Below, piece after piece: positions 1 through 9,268 of a DNA stretch of 64,000 nucleotides; within the stretch, counting starts at the first letter, position 1, and each line of letters opens with the position of its first letter. Under the pieces are notes generated by a model that saw only the letters and a list, made by a program, of their open reading frames with translations, did not search any database and was not told where the DNA came from. Source of the DNA: Euglena gracilis (lineage: Eukaryota > Euglenida > Euglenophyceae > Euglenales); assembly GCA_039621445.1 (NCBI GenBank), contig CP154955.1, positions 21,069,823-21,133,822 of the forward strand, in the 5' to 3' direction. The position numbers and the translations under genes were made by a program.

Positions 1-249
1 AGAGGAGGAGGAGGTCTGGCTGGCTTCAGTGGTGAGGATCTGAAAGTGGAGGAGGAGGTCTGGCTGGCCGCGATTGGGGGATTGGCTTTTTTTCGTCTAT
101 ATTTTCTCTATTGGTTTCTCGCCCGTGGAGCTACACTCCGCCGGGGGGCATTGGCTTTTTTTGGCTGTAAAAAAAAGCCTCACGATCCGGGCAAGTCCTG
201 ATTCAGGGTGTTCTTTCTCCACACGGGGGGGGGGAGTTTTACGGTGAGA
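1..249. other. No gene; GGA-rich direct repeat
   Basis: A GA/GGA-rich block ending in GGTCTGGCTGGC occurs twice in the first 70 bases, followed by T-rich and G-rich sequence. I see no coding potential before the LINE fragment that starts near 250. Confidence 0.5.
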
Positions 250-1200
250 GAATGTAAAATGCGCGAACCAGCCCGGTGGCTATCCTGGCAGCTATCCTGG
301 ATTTCCTCTCCCGAGTGGACAGCACTCTGGGCCTGCCGGAAGGTTGCCCCCCAGTTTCCACGAGACTATCGCGAGACGGGCTTGCTAATTTCGGGCCTCA
401 CCAAAGGGTTGGCACCTCTCACTGACATCCTTGCGGACCCAAGCAAAGTGAGCTCCTTGTCCCCAACAATGACGAGACAGAAATTCGGGACAGATGAGGT
501 CGTAAAAGTACGGGCTGACCTACTTTTGGGCAGCTTTGTAGGAAACAACGCAGTCCGTTTTACCTGCCATCGGAAGCCGCAGGCCATGGCCTGGGCCGCG
601 GTTAATCCCTCTGCTCCTCTAAAAACGCTCATTCCACCTGCCGAATTCAGAGCGCTGGTGCAATGGTCCCTAGGGTGTGCAGTTTGCCCGACAATGCCAG
701 ACGGTTCCTTGCCAGAATGCCCCCGTTGCCACCAGCAAATGGACGTTAGGGGGAATCACCTTGTCTGCTGCCCAAAAAAACAACACTTTGCGGCGACATG
801 GTGCCCTCCAAACGTTTGTCCAGGAGCTTGCAAGGAAAGCGGGATTCATGGCCCGAAGAGAAAAGGTGGCAGACAACCGAACAAGGCCCGGCGATGTCTT
901 CATTACCAGATACGATGCTGACGGACCCGCAGCAGTGGACTTGGGTGGACGTTCATCCCGTTCGTGCTGGACTGCTTTGGGGGCGTGGGGGAGCAGGTTG
1001 CAACCTTCATCACCAAATGCCTCCGCACAGTACTGGCTCAAACAGATGTTTCCCAACGACGCTCATCTGAAGCCTCCGTCTGGCAAACCCTGAGTCTCAC
1101 ATTGGCAAGAGAAGTGGCCCGCCAGCTGGCATGGGGTGCGGTGGCGGAGCCATCTGGAGTGCTGGATCCAACCACCCATAGCCCATATGCAATGGAGTGA
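250..1200 (+). pseudogene. LINE-B fragment: C-terminal zinc knuckle and endonuclease-like domain, frameshifted
   Basis: This is the 3' part of a non-LTR retrotransposon polyprotein. One frame reads to about 790 and holds a CPRC...NHLVCC zinc-knuckle motif (about 715-770), the same position as CPLC...GDHFVCC in LINE-A. A second frame (about 745-960) carries RPGDVFITRYDADGPAAVD, which resembles the PD-(D/E)XK-like endonuclease core that follows the knuckle in this LINE class. A third frame gives DCFGGVGEQ and AREVARQLAWGAVAEPSG and ends in TGA at 1198-1200. At least two frameshifts and a small internal deletion are needed to join them, so the copy is dead. Its closest relative is the inverted fragment at 1731-2274, which shares PGDVFITR, QRRSSEA and ARQLAWGAVAEPSG. 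Confidence 0.8.
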
Positions 1201-1730
1201 GCAAAGATGACCTACCGGAGGGATTAAAATACCGCGCTACATTAATTACCGAATGTATTAATTCCGCTCACTGGGCGAGTTTCCATAACTGGCGATCTGG
1301 GCATCTTTCTGGGATGACTGTGAATTGGAGCAACGGTGGTGGGACGAGCCGAGTCCACCGACCAGTGGCACAGCCTACTGGATTTGACAGGTTCCGAGGT
1401 GAGGTGATGTACAGATGGGCTATGCCCATGGTTCAGGGGTAAGGTGGTCAGGTGAACCCGGAATCGGCCATGTAGGGGCCAGGGTCCGAGGGGTGAGGTG
1501 GCAGGGAGCAGGCGGGGTGGGGTGGCATTGATGGGGGCAGGCTGTTCCCCGGTGTGCTCAATGGAGGTTTCGGGTTCGTCTGACCTTTCGACGTTCTCTC
1601 AGGTGTGTTTACCATGTTGTCTCTACGGGACAGAGCCAATAATACCGGCCCTTGGTGGCCGGTGTATGCTGCCTTGGCTTGGCATCAGCGGCCACAGGCC
1701 TTTACATGGTGTTCGCCCTGACCCCCTTTT
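1201..1730. other. Noncoding spacer between two inverted LINE-B fragments
   Basis: No convincing gene. It includes the conserved block at 1328-1412 and GT/GGGG-rich sequence. It separates two LINE-B fragments whose 3' ends face each other. Confidence 0.5.
1328..1412 (+). repeat. Three-copy conserved block, copy 1
   Basis: A block of about 80 bp starting GGTGGTGGGACGAGCCGAG and containing ACCGACCAGTGGCACAGCC then TACTGGATTTGA. It recurs at 20644-20730 (+) and 10187-10262 (-) with few changes. It contains a TGGCACAGCCTACTGG stretch that resembles a Pol III A box, but no clear B box is shared by all copies. Function unknown. Confidence 0.6.
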
Positions 1731-2274
1731 TTACTCCGTGGCATATGGGGTGTGGGTAGTGAGATCCACGTCGCCTGATGGCTCCGCCACTGCCCCCCAA
1801 GCCAGCTGGCGAGCCAATTCTCTGCCCAATGGTAGACTCAGCGCTTGCCATACCGTGGCCTCTGACGATCGTCGTTGAGGAACATCAGTCTGCGCCAACA
1901 CAGTGCGGAGGAACTTGGATATGAATCCTGCCGCTCGCTCCCCCATCCCACCGAAGCAATCAACCACAAACGGGATGAACGTCCATCCCAGCCGTTCGCA
2001 GGTGGCTGCATCACTTGCGTTCTTTATCCCCCTCTTGTAGTTCGTGCCACCGTGGTAAGGCGTCCTTTGCGGAGACTGGGTTTGCTGGTTGCAACGGGTG
2101 GCGGACCGTGACATCCACTGCAGCAGGTCCGTCCGCGTCGAATCTCGTGATGAAGACATCTCCAGGCCTTGTCCGGTTGTCTGCCACCTCTTCTCGTCGA
2201 GCCATGAAACCGGCCCTTCTCGCCAGGTCCAAAACGAACTCTCCGGCACGGCGGCCGAAATTAGGATCAGGCAA
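1731..2274 (-). pseudogene. LINE-B fragment: endonuclease-like domain, frameshifted, inverted
   Basis: Read on the minus strand. The first frame (2274 to about 2015) gives MPDPNFGRRAGEFVLDLARR and TRPGDVFITRFDADGPAAVD followed by VTVRHPL. After a frameshift near 2020 the second frame gives RLGWTFIPFVVDCFGGMGER and GRELARQLAWGAVAEPSG, ending near 1731. It is the same family as 250-1200 but in opposite orientation, and better preserved in the endonuclease-like core. No reverse-transcriptase part is present, so this is a 5'-truncated insertion. Confidence 0.8.
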
Positions 2275-2503
2275 AAATTAATCTGGATCGCGGGGTGGGT
2301 TGCGCTGGTACGCTTTCTGAGTGTCTGTTTTTTTTCGTTCTCGCATAAACATGTCCGGAAAGCCCCGGTAGGGGTTCAAGTCTCACGCCAACTTCTACGA
2401 GATCAAGAGATCATTCAGTGAAGATCAATCAATTGAGTTCAAGGTCAGACATCAAGGAAGAAGTCAAGTCAAGGAATCAGGTCAACACCTCAAAAGGTTG
2501 AGG
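2275..2503 (+). other. LINE-A leader region
   Basis: Noncoding sequence upstream of the LINE-A ORF. It has AAGAAGTCAAGTCAAGG-type short direct repeats and a GGGGTTCAAGTCTC stretch that resembles a Pol III B box. No TATA box is evident. The true 5' end of the LINE is not marked by an obvious target-site duplication. Confidence 0.4.
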
Positions 2504-3607
2504 ATGCAGCCAGGAGGAGACGAAGTTGGCTGCATCCGAGCAAAGAGGCAGCGGAGTGATTCAAGTGCGGCATTAAGCCATGATGTAGGTGTAGTTTTTC
2601 TGGAGTCCGTACGAGGGCGGGACCTGGTGAACCTGCGCGCCACAGGCAGCACAGCCGCCACAGCAGCCGCGCCAAAGCCGAAAGCACAGCCAAGAAGGGC
2701 GTCCCCAAGGGGAGGGAAGGGCACAAAAGGAGGGGCCACGCCACGGGTGCCCGTGGCAATCGGACGCCACAACGAAGAAAGACAAGGAGAAGAGATGGTG
2801 TCCGATGAGGAGGAAGAAGAAGAGGGACCACCAACAGCCCTCACCTGCCCCTTCCCATTGTGCCCAGATTCCCTCACCACCAAATCCCGCAAAGCACTGG
2901 TGTCCCATCTGGCTGCGCGCCACGTGTCGCACGGACAAGTGGTGCCGCCGGCAGTCCTCCAAATGCTCAGGGTCCGGGTGTGCACAGGCCCCTGTCGCAC
3001 ACTCGTGCCCCAAAGCAAGAGGTGCAGGAACTGCCAGGGCGCACCACAAGGCCGCGACACGACCACAGAGGCAATACGGGGCCCCGTGCCCCTCATCCCA
3101 CCAAGGGATGCAGCCGCCGCGCAGCCAGGAACACCATCCACAAGCCCGTGCCCACAAATGCTGCCAACATTCGATGAGGTGCTCGTATTGTATGTGCCCA
3201 CGGTGAGACACATCCCGGCAATGTGTCGAACCGCCATCTCCCAAGAACTGGCACACCTGGTGAGGGAGGTGGCGGTCCCAGTGCCGACGTGGGAGGCGCT
3301 CCACCATCTCATGTGCTTCCCAAAGCTGGTCTTGCATTCATCAGGCCGGGGTGGGAGCAAGCACCAGCGGCAGGCAGCACATGACATGGACCGGCGACTG
3401 CGCCTCTTTCAACAAGGCCAGCTGGGAACACTGTGGGCTGAGGCGAAAGCGCATGCACAACGAACCCCATTGGATCAACCGGCACGCACAAGGGCACAGG
3501 CAAAGCGGGAGGAGGAAGGGGAAATGCCACCATCCCAGGTCGGGAAGATCAGGGCGCTGGTGGAGGAAGGCGCACTGTCCAAGGCCGCCAAGCTGCTGGC
3601 ATCAGAT
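2504..3607 (+). CDS. LINE-A polyprotein, N-terminal zinc-finger part
   Basis: An open frame of about 368 codons from ATG 2504 to the MITE junction. A basic, Ala/Pro-rich stretch is followed by an acidic run of Glu (residues about 100-107). A C2H2-type finger comes next (CPFPLC...SHLAARH, C-x4-C-x12-H-x4-H, residues about 115-138), then a CCCC cluster (VCTGPC...RCRNC, about 159-177). Such fingers at the LINE N-terminus are usually taken as nucleic-acid binding. The block ends ...KAAKLLASD. Past it the frame reads straight into a stop (TAG 3614-3616) inside the inserted MITE. A TTG at 2498 is also in frame, but ATG 2504 is the likelier start. This is part of a broken gene. Confidence 0.75.
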
Positions 3608-4057
3608 GGAGGCTAGGCACAGCGGGGGGGGGCGGGGGGGGGGGCGAGCGGCCGCGCGGGCGGCCGCGCGGGGGGGCGGGGGGGGAGGGGGGTCCGAGGG
3701 CGGCCGCGCGGGCGGAACGCATCCTAAAATCGGTGATTTTCGGGTCCAAAAAGTGGTCATTTTTTGCCCTTTTTGGGCCATTTTTGACCAAAAAAGTGCT
3801 TTTTTGGCCGCGCGCAGAGCGCGCGGCCCCCAAATTAGCCATTTTGTGTCCGAAAATGGTCATTTTTGGTCATTTTTGGGCCTCAAAAAATCGCGATTTT
3901 TTCACCAAAATTTTTTTTCTTGGCTATGCTAGGCACAGGGGGGGAGGGGGGGGTCCAGGGGGGGGGCGAGCGGCCGCGCGGGCGGCCGCGCAGGGGCCGC
4001 GCGGGGGGGGGAGGGGGGGGGGTCCCGGACCCCCCCTGAGCGGCGCGCCTAGCCTCC
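3608..4057. mobile_element. GGAGG-family MITE, copy 1 (450 bp, TSD GAT)
   Basis: The terminal inverted repeats are perfect: GGAGGCTAGGC at the left and GCCTAGCCTCC at the right. They are flanked by GAT at 3605-3607 and 4058-4060. The element plus one GAT is 453 bp (151 codons), so excision rejoins the LINE-A frame as ...LLASD then GLVNSQEPG. The interior is poly(G) with GCGGCCGCG-type GC repeats and a copy of the left end (GCTAGGCACAG) repeated near 3926. It has no ORF of its own. A GC-AG intron reading of the same boundaries would add 12 nt in frame, so splicing cannot be excluded from sequence alone. Confidence 0.85.
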
Positions 4058-5063
4058 GATGGGCTGGTCAACTCGCAGGAACCAGGTGTGGAAGCCGCAC
4101 TGAGGGACCTGCATCCCCCGGCGCAACCACACCTGGTGCCTGCGGGAGATTTGCCCAACTCGATAACCAACAGTCTGGTGAACGAGGGCATGGATGCAGA
4201 GGAGCGCGATGAGCAGTGGTCCAAGCGGGCCTGGGCTGCCGTCGTCTCCTTCCCCCCGGGGTCTGCAGGCGGACCATCCGGGTTGCGCCCAATCCACCTC
4301 AGTGAGTGTTGCCGAAAGCTGGGGCCAGGGGGGCCCCTGGTCCAAGCACTAGGCAAGCTTGCCGCGACGGCCCTCACCACAGCATTCCCGGAGAGTGTGA
4401 GAGAAGTGCTATGCGCCTCCACGCTCATCCCCCTCCGCAAGAAGGATGGAGGGGTGCGCCCCATTGCCGTCGGGGACACACTCCGGCGAGTAGTGGGGAA
4501 GTGTCTCCTCCATTCAGAGGCGGTGAAGGTGGAGTTGAACGCCCTGCAGCCGCGACAGTGCGGGGTGGGAGTGCGCAATGCCGCCGAAATGGTGGGCATG
4601 GGCTTGCAACGCTACGTCCAGTCAAGCCACCTCCAGGGGGACAATGACTACGTGGTGTTGCAGGTGGACGTGCGCAATGCCTTCAACTCCATCAGCAGGG
4701 ATGCAATGCTCCGGGGGTGCTTGCCCACAGCGTACAACTGGTTGCGCTTTTGCTACAGTGGACCAAGTCCGCTGTTCTGCCAAGGGCGCTTCCTGTGTAC
4801 AAGCCAGATTGGAGTGCACCAAGGCGACGCATGCGGGCCCTTGGGCTTTGCACTGGGCTTGGACTACGCCCTCGACCAGTGCATTGCCCGGGACCTGGCG
4901 TGGGAGTCTTGGTACCTCGATGATGGACACATTGTGGGAAAACCAGCAGTGGTGCTCGCCCGCCTCCACGACCTCAACACGGTCCTCGAGGGGGCGGGCC
5001 TCCACCTGAACCTGGCCAAGTGCAAGTTAAGGATCAAAGGATCGATCAGGCCGGGCCACAATA
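4058..5063 (+). CDS. LINE-A reverse transcriptase domain
   Basis: An open frame continuous with the N-terminal block once the MITE is removed. It carries FPPGSAGGPSGLRPIHL (about 4249-4300), LRKKDGGVRPIAVGDTLRR (about 4433-4490), motif A QVDVRNAFNSI (about 4661-4692), motif B GVHQGDACGP (about 4811-4840) and the catalytic YLDDG (4913-4927). These are the palm signatures of LINE reverse transcriptases, and both catalytic aspartates of YLDD are intact. The frame runs on to HLNLAKCKL and is then cut by the TIR element at 5064. Homology resumes at 6365. Confidence 0.9.
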
Positions 5064-5310
5064 CAGGGGGTAGCTTTAAATCGTAGGACACTTAATTCGG
5101 TTTGACATTTAACTCGGTCTGGATTAAATCCGTTTTAATCCAGCGAGGTTCGGGTTTCAGACCGGATTTAATCCAGCGAGTTAAACCGCTATCGAGGTCA
5201 CTCCTAATTTGCAGGAGACAGACAAGGTACCATACAGGGGAGTGTTTAAAAGCGGTTTAAAAGGTTCTTTTTAAAAGTCCGATGTACCGACACCCTTTTT
5301 CAACTTTCAG

Positions 5311-5640
5311 GTATTGGAACTGATGTGATGTGGTCACTTTCGCACCCAACAACTTGACCACTGAAGTCAAGTCTATGGAGACCACGAGGCTCTGAGGGAA
5401 GCTGTCCCTGACGACAACCTTGGTTTCAACGTGAAGAACGTGTCTGTCAAGGATATTCGCCGTGGTTATGTGGCCTCGACACCAAGGAGGCTGCTGACTT
5501 CACTGCCCAGGTAAGCCTCTCTTCAATGTTTTTCTGTCTGGCTTGTTTCTTGTCTGTCGGCTGTTTTGTTCCTTTTCACATTCATGTTTCTTCAGTTCAT
5601 CATTCTGAAGTGATGGAAGTGATGGTCCTGGCATCACCAG
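5311..5640 (+). pseudogene. Captured EF-1alpha gene fragment (exon-intron-exon)
   Basis: The segment begins after a CAACTTTCAG acceptor at 5310. Allowing frameshifts it reads [17 protein letters not shown], then [20 protein letters not shown] and [11 protein letters not shown], then [10 protein letters not shown]. This matches the domain 2/3 region of translation elongation factor 1-alpha, which delivers aminoacyl-tRNA to the ribosome. A clean donor (CAG|GTAAGC) follows at 5511, an 85-nt intron ends TTCTTCAG at 5595, and the next exon starts FIIL. At least two small deletions disable the frame. Retained introns indicate capture from genomic DNA, not from mRNA. Confidence 0.8.
5511..5595 (+). 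other. Intron retained in the captured EF-1alpha fragment
   Basis: An 85-nt GT-AG intron with a GTAAGC donor, a T-rich 3' half and a TTTCTTCAG acceptor. It gives a rare direct view of an ordinary host intron in this window. Confidence 0.75.
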
Positions 5641-6364
5641 GTTATTCGTCAGGGAGTTGTGGACCGAAGTTGAGATTTAAACTACTGATCGAACTGCAGT
5701 TTATTTGCATGAGCATTTCTGTTTTCAGTTCAATGGACAAAATTTTTGTACCAGACACATTGGATGATTTTGGAAAAAATGTTGACTTATCCGGAATTTT
5801 TTCTTTTTTTTCAAATTTGAGGGACCTCCGTCCAGTCTGGTTTTTAAAGACCCCGGGGGGCCCAGGGTGAAAGTAAAGTCGTTTTCAACTGTTGCAGTTT
5901 TTGTAATATAGCGCTGTTTGTTTCAGTGTCAGTGGGTTGTGTTTTTGCGCAAATTTGTGTTTTAATTTCCTGTGAACCTTCTTTTCAATGGTGTTTGGCA
6001 AAATGTTCTTTCGGGCGGGTTTTGTCCAGGCTGGCTTGTTTTTTGAAAAGGCCTTGGGCGCACTGTGGGTAAATCATCAATTGAACTGAATCTTTTTTTT
6101 GCACTTTTTCGTTTTTTCTGGGGATTCCAAATTTTTTTGATGTTTTGGGGGTGCAAAACTGTTTCCCCCAGTAGCGAGTATCAAGTGCAGCCTGTTCGTT
6201 TGACTGAACAGAGTTGCAAAAAACGTCGCCCCCTGGACATTTACCAGCCTTCCTTGGCCCCGAACCGAATTTAATCCGCCGAGGTTTGGTTCCGAAACCG
6301 AATTTAATCCGTGCGCCTTTAATCCCTACGTATTAAGTACCCGGCGCCTTTAAACTACCCCCTG

Positions 6365-7143
6365 TACCATGACGGTTTGGCAGAAGACCACTTGGGGCGA
6401 CAAGTGCCCGTGATTCCCTTTGGAGGACCGAAGGGCATCACGACGCTGGGCGTCCCAATCAATGCTCCAATGGAGCAAGGAGCAGCCGAAGAAGACACGA
6501 CAAGAGCACCACAATGCCAAGCCGTTTGGGAAGAAACAGTGGGCAACGCGAACCTGCTCCTGGAACGGCTCAGGGGATACCCAGAGGGGCAAGTGCGGCA
6601 CGCTCTTGCGGTATTGCCTCGACGGATGCCGGGTGGTGCACCTCCTCCGGTCAACGGAGAGAGCATGCGCAGGGGACTCCCCGCTCATCCTCAGGGCACG
6701 ACTGCAGGAAGCCGTACAAGATCTCCTCGGAATGGGTCTCGCCGAGAGCACGTGGGATCAGGTATCCCTGCCTATCCGCCATGGAGGCCTCGGAATCTCG
6801 GACCCAGAAGTGCTACAACCGGCGGCACGGATGGCGGCCTTGCTGAACCTGGGGATGCACGGCAACCAAGCCGTGGGGGTGCCGGCCACGGTGTTGGCAA
6901 TCCCATCCCCAGACATGCAAGACACGCTGCGACGGTTGCAGCTGCAGCTTGGCCCCAACATGGATCCACTGGCTGGCTGGCTCGCAGGCACAACCCCACT
7001 CTCCTCTGCAACAACAGAGCACACCTCCCAACGGTGGTGGGCGGAGAAAGTGGCGGACATGCAGAGCCAGCGAGTCGATGCAGTCGGCTCAGCCAGGGAT
7101 CGGGTGAGGCGGGTGTGCCAAAAGGGACCGGTGGCAACGGGAT
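6365..7143 (+). pseudogene. LINE-A region between reverse transcriptase and endonuclease-like domain, one frameshift
   Basis: The first frame reads VPVIPFGGPKGITTLGVPI to about 6610. The frame then shifts by one base and continues LLRYCLDGCRVVHLLRS, MGLAESTWDQVSLPIRHGG and LGISDPEVLQPAARMAALL. The same order (VSVLGVPVHHPAS ... LRFCFDACKF ... QASLPLRQGGFGI) is found in LINE-D, which confirms the homology and the frameshift. The block ends VATGW at the MITE insertion at 7144. Confidence 0.85.
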
Positions 7144-7316
7144 GGAGGTTAGGCAGGGGTGGGGGGGGGGTTGGGGGCTTCGCCCCTAAAGGAATTTCAA
7201 TGGAGAAACTTCACCGGTGAAGTTCACCGGTGAAGTTCACCGCCATGTATTTCCAATGAAGAGGGGGGGGTGTTGGGGGTCCCGCCCGAAAAACCCAAAG
7301 TCACCGCCTGATCTCC
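7144..7316. mobile_element. GGAGG-family MITE, copy 2 (173 bp, TSD GAT)
   Basis: It starts GGAGGTTAGGCAGG and ends ACCGCCTGATCTCC, with GAT at 7141-7143 and 7317-7319. The interior is short: poly(G), two GGTGAAGTTCACC palindromes and a TTGGGGGTCCCGCC end. Element plus one GAT is 176 bp. Removing it moves the left frame exactly into the right frame (ATGW|LRTLPNKAQ). It is an internally deleted relative of the 430-450-bp copies. Confidence 0.85.
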
Positions 7317-8011
7317 GATGGCTGCGGACTTTGCCCAACAAGGCACAGCACGCAGCTTTCTCGGACACCCAATACCGGCTGCTACTGCGGTGGTGGCTCG
7401 GCTTGCCCATCCTACCCTCGGGGGTCACGCTGCCAGGGTGCCCGTTGTGTCGAGGGTCCATCGATCCCTTCGGGGATCACTTCGTCTGCTGCGAGCAGAA
7501 CGGAAACACCCAACGACACAATGCATTCCGAGACGCCTTTGCGGAGATGTGTGCCCGGTACAACATTGCGGTGGAGAAGGAGGCAGAGTGTTTGGCAAAC
7601 AGAAGGCCGGCCGACATTCTCCTCATCAACTGGTCGCGGGGACAACACGTGGCAGTTGACTTTGTCTGCAGCCATCCAGCGGGGCTCGGAGAGCACCCAC
7701 TGGTGGTGGAAAATGTCCGACAGCATTGCAACCAGGTGGAAACCCGGAAAGTGCAGACAGATGGCCCTCCATGTCAGGCGAAGGGGTGGGGCTTCTCACC
7801 CTTCGGCCTGAGCACATGGGGGGGCATGGGGACCTCTGCCAAGGCTGTGCTGTTTGAGGTCACCAAAAGGGTTACCGCAGACCTGCGAGGATGGCCAAAG
7901 ACACGGGCCCTGCAAGAGATGCGGGAGGGCCTATCGGTGACACTCATGCGCCACGTGGCGCGACAGCTGGCAGCCAAGGACCGCGTGGAGGATGCCCTCC
8001 AACCATGGTAA
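7317..8011 (+). CDS. LINE-A zinc knuckle and C-terminal endonuclease-like domain
   Basis: The block opens LRTLPNKAQHAAFSDTQYR. Next come the zinc knuckle CPLCRGSIDPFGDHFVCC (about 7439-7495) and a restriction-enzyme-like core RPADILLINW...GQHVAVDF (about 7607-7668). It then reads GMGTSAKAVLFEVTKRV and LMRHVARQLAAKD, ending TGG TAA at 8009-8011. In known LINE classes a CCHC knuckle followed by such a nuclease nicks the target DNA for target-primed reverse transcription. The domain is intact as an ORF, although the rest of the element is broken. Confidence 0.85.
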
Positions 8012-8350
8012 GTCCCAGCCTCCACCGCAGACAACACCCAAGGCAAGCAAAGCCAAGACCAAAGCAACCCGAAGCGCGGAGGTTCACCAGGGAAACACCC
8101 CCACCCCCCACCAAAAGGCGGCCACCACAAAAAAAAAAACCAGACCAAAAGAAACAAAAAAAAAAGACCCCGGCCGCCAAAAAAAAAAACGCCTACACGC
8201 CAGGCCAAAGGCATCCGCCAAAAGGCGAAGCAGGGGAGTGGAGCCGGCAAAAGCAGCACACACAAAGGGTAGCCCGCCCGCCCTGGACTCCATAAAGCGA
8301 GACGGAGAGAGCACGCGCGACCCCACAAGCCGGCTATAGCCCCTAAAAAA
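8012..8350 (+). other. A/C-rich linker after the LINE-A ORF
   Basis: Dominated by CAAAGCC, AAAAAAAAACC and AAGAAACAAAAAAAAAG runs. No gene. Probably the proximal 3' untranslated region of LINE-A, since recognisable LINE tail sequence begins just after it. Confidence 0.5.
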
Positions 8351-8717
8351 AAAACGCTGGTACGCATTCCCCGTATTTCCCCGGCAAGGCCTCTCCTTGA
8401 CACTAGCCAAAGAGATATCGAAACAACTTGTGTGGTGCTTCTACACCGAACCATCCACAAATGCCGACACCTCCTCCAGAGGCTCACACTCTCCGTACTC
8501 AACCTAAATCGAAAACCTCACCAAATGACAACAAACATCACCATGCAGTGCAATCCAACCAACCCTAGCACAAACAGTCCGTGTCCGTCAGCCACACAAC
8601 CTCCTCCCCCGCTTGACACACACGCCAGAAAGGCAGCACAAGAACCACCCGAGACAAACACGCCAACGAAGGCAACAAGAGCCACGCACCCCTCACCCCA
8701 AGCATTATTTATTGAAG

Positions 8718-8732
8718 GTGAGCCTCGCTCAT
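8718..8732 (+). other. Conserved 15-nt hairpin, copy 1
   Basis: Stem GTGAGC/GCTCAT around loop CTC, preceded by TATTGAAG and followed by TTTCC. It belongs to a set of seven (also 8821, 9254, 13787 on +; 10962, 12275, 12376 on -) whose stems covary. Confidence 0.65.
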
Positions 8733-8820
8733 TTTCCACTCGCAGCAGGAACGACACAAACACGCCAAAGAAGGCAACACCAAAACACACACGCCCCCCC
8801 TGGCACTTTATATATTGAAG

Positions 8821-8835
8821 ATGAGCCTTGCTCAT
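8821..8835 (+). other. Conserved 15-nt hairpin, copy 2
   Basis: Stem ATGAGC/GCTCAT with loop CTT, after TATATATTGAAG. The unit length from copy 1 is about 103 bp. Confidence 0.65.
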
Positions 8836-9253
8836 TTTCCACTGACCTCTCACCCTGGCACCGAACACCCCTTTGTAAACCCCTCAGTATAGCAACCCGC
8901 GACCTGTGGCGGCAGGGAGTCATGAGGAGGTTCTCCTTGTGGCGAGGGCCAAAAGAGACGTTACCCTGGGCCCGGGGCACGGTCTGGGTGAAGCTGTGCT
9001 ACCCACCGTGAAACAAGGTTCTACCCGTATTTCTGAGCGTGACTTCATCCAGTGCATCTGCCACCTCTATCACCTCTACCACCTTCGGTGGCCCACACAA
9101 AACAATGGCCATGGGGCCATCTTTCCTACCTGCCACACTCGGACGGCTCTGAAACCAAAAACAACAAGAAAAATAAGCCAACGACACAAACACGCCAAAA
9201 GTGGCAAGCAAAAGCACACACACCCCCCTCTCTCCCCGCCGTATATATTGAAG

Positions 9254-9268
9254 ATGGGACTTTCCCAT
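9254..9268 (+). other. Conserved 15-nt hairpin, copy 3 (covaried)
   Basis: Stem ATGGGA/TCCCAT with loop CTT. Compared with copy 2 two base pairs have changed on both sides (A:T to G:C, C:G to A:T). Pairing is kept. Confidence 0.65.

Larger units (their letters stand above)
5064..6364. mobile_element. 1.3-kb TIR element (TACAGGGGGTAG family) carrying captured EF-1alpha exons
   Basis: The left end reads TACAGGGGGTAGCTTTAAA. The right end is its inverse, TTTAAACTACCCCCTGTA. A TA on each side (5062-5063, 6365-6366) is the apparent target duplication. Subterminal GGATTAAAT-type words recur in both arms. Inside is an exon-intron-exon piece of an elongation factor 1-alpha gene (5311-5640). No transposase ORF is visible, so it is non-autonomous. 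It interrupts LINE-A just after the YLDD region. Simple removal leaves the LINE one base out of frame, so at least one indel followed. Confidence 0.75.
2504..8011 (+). mobile_element. LINE-A: non-LTR retrotransposon, interrupted by three elements
   Basis: One retrotransposon polyprotein gene read across four blocks: 2504-3607, 4058-5063, 6365-7143 and 7317-8011. In order they hold an acidic and zinc-finger N-terminus, a reverse transcriptase with motifs A, B and YLDD, a linker, a zinc knuckle and a C-terminal endonuclease-like domain. I see no APE-type N-terminal endonuclease. The blocks are separated by MITEs at 3608-4057 and 7144-7316 and a TIR element at 5064-6364. Both MITEs are flanked by GAT duplications, and removing either plus one GAT restores the frame. 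One further single-base frameshift lies near 6610. The 3' tail repeats follow from about 8351. Confidence 0.85.

Noticed and set aside
2573-3387. Long minus-strand ORFs opposite the LINE-A N-terminus
   Set aside because: They shadow the plus-strand frame, which carries the zinc-finger motifs and continues into the reverse transcriptase.
5311-5640. Functional EF-1alpha gene
   Set aside because: Only part of the protein is present, the frame is broken by small deletions, and it lies within a transposon inside a LINE.
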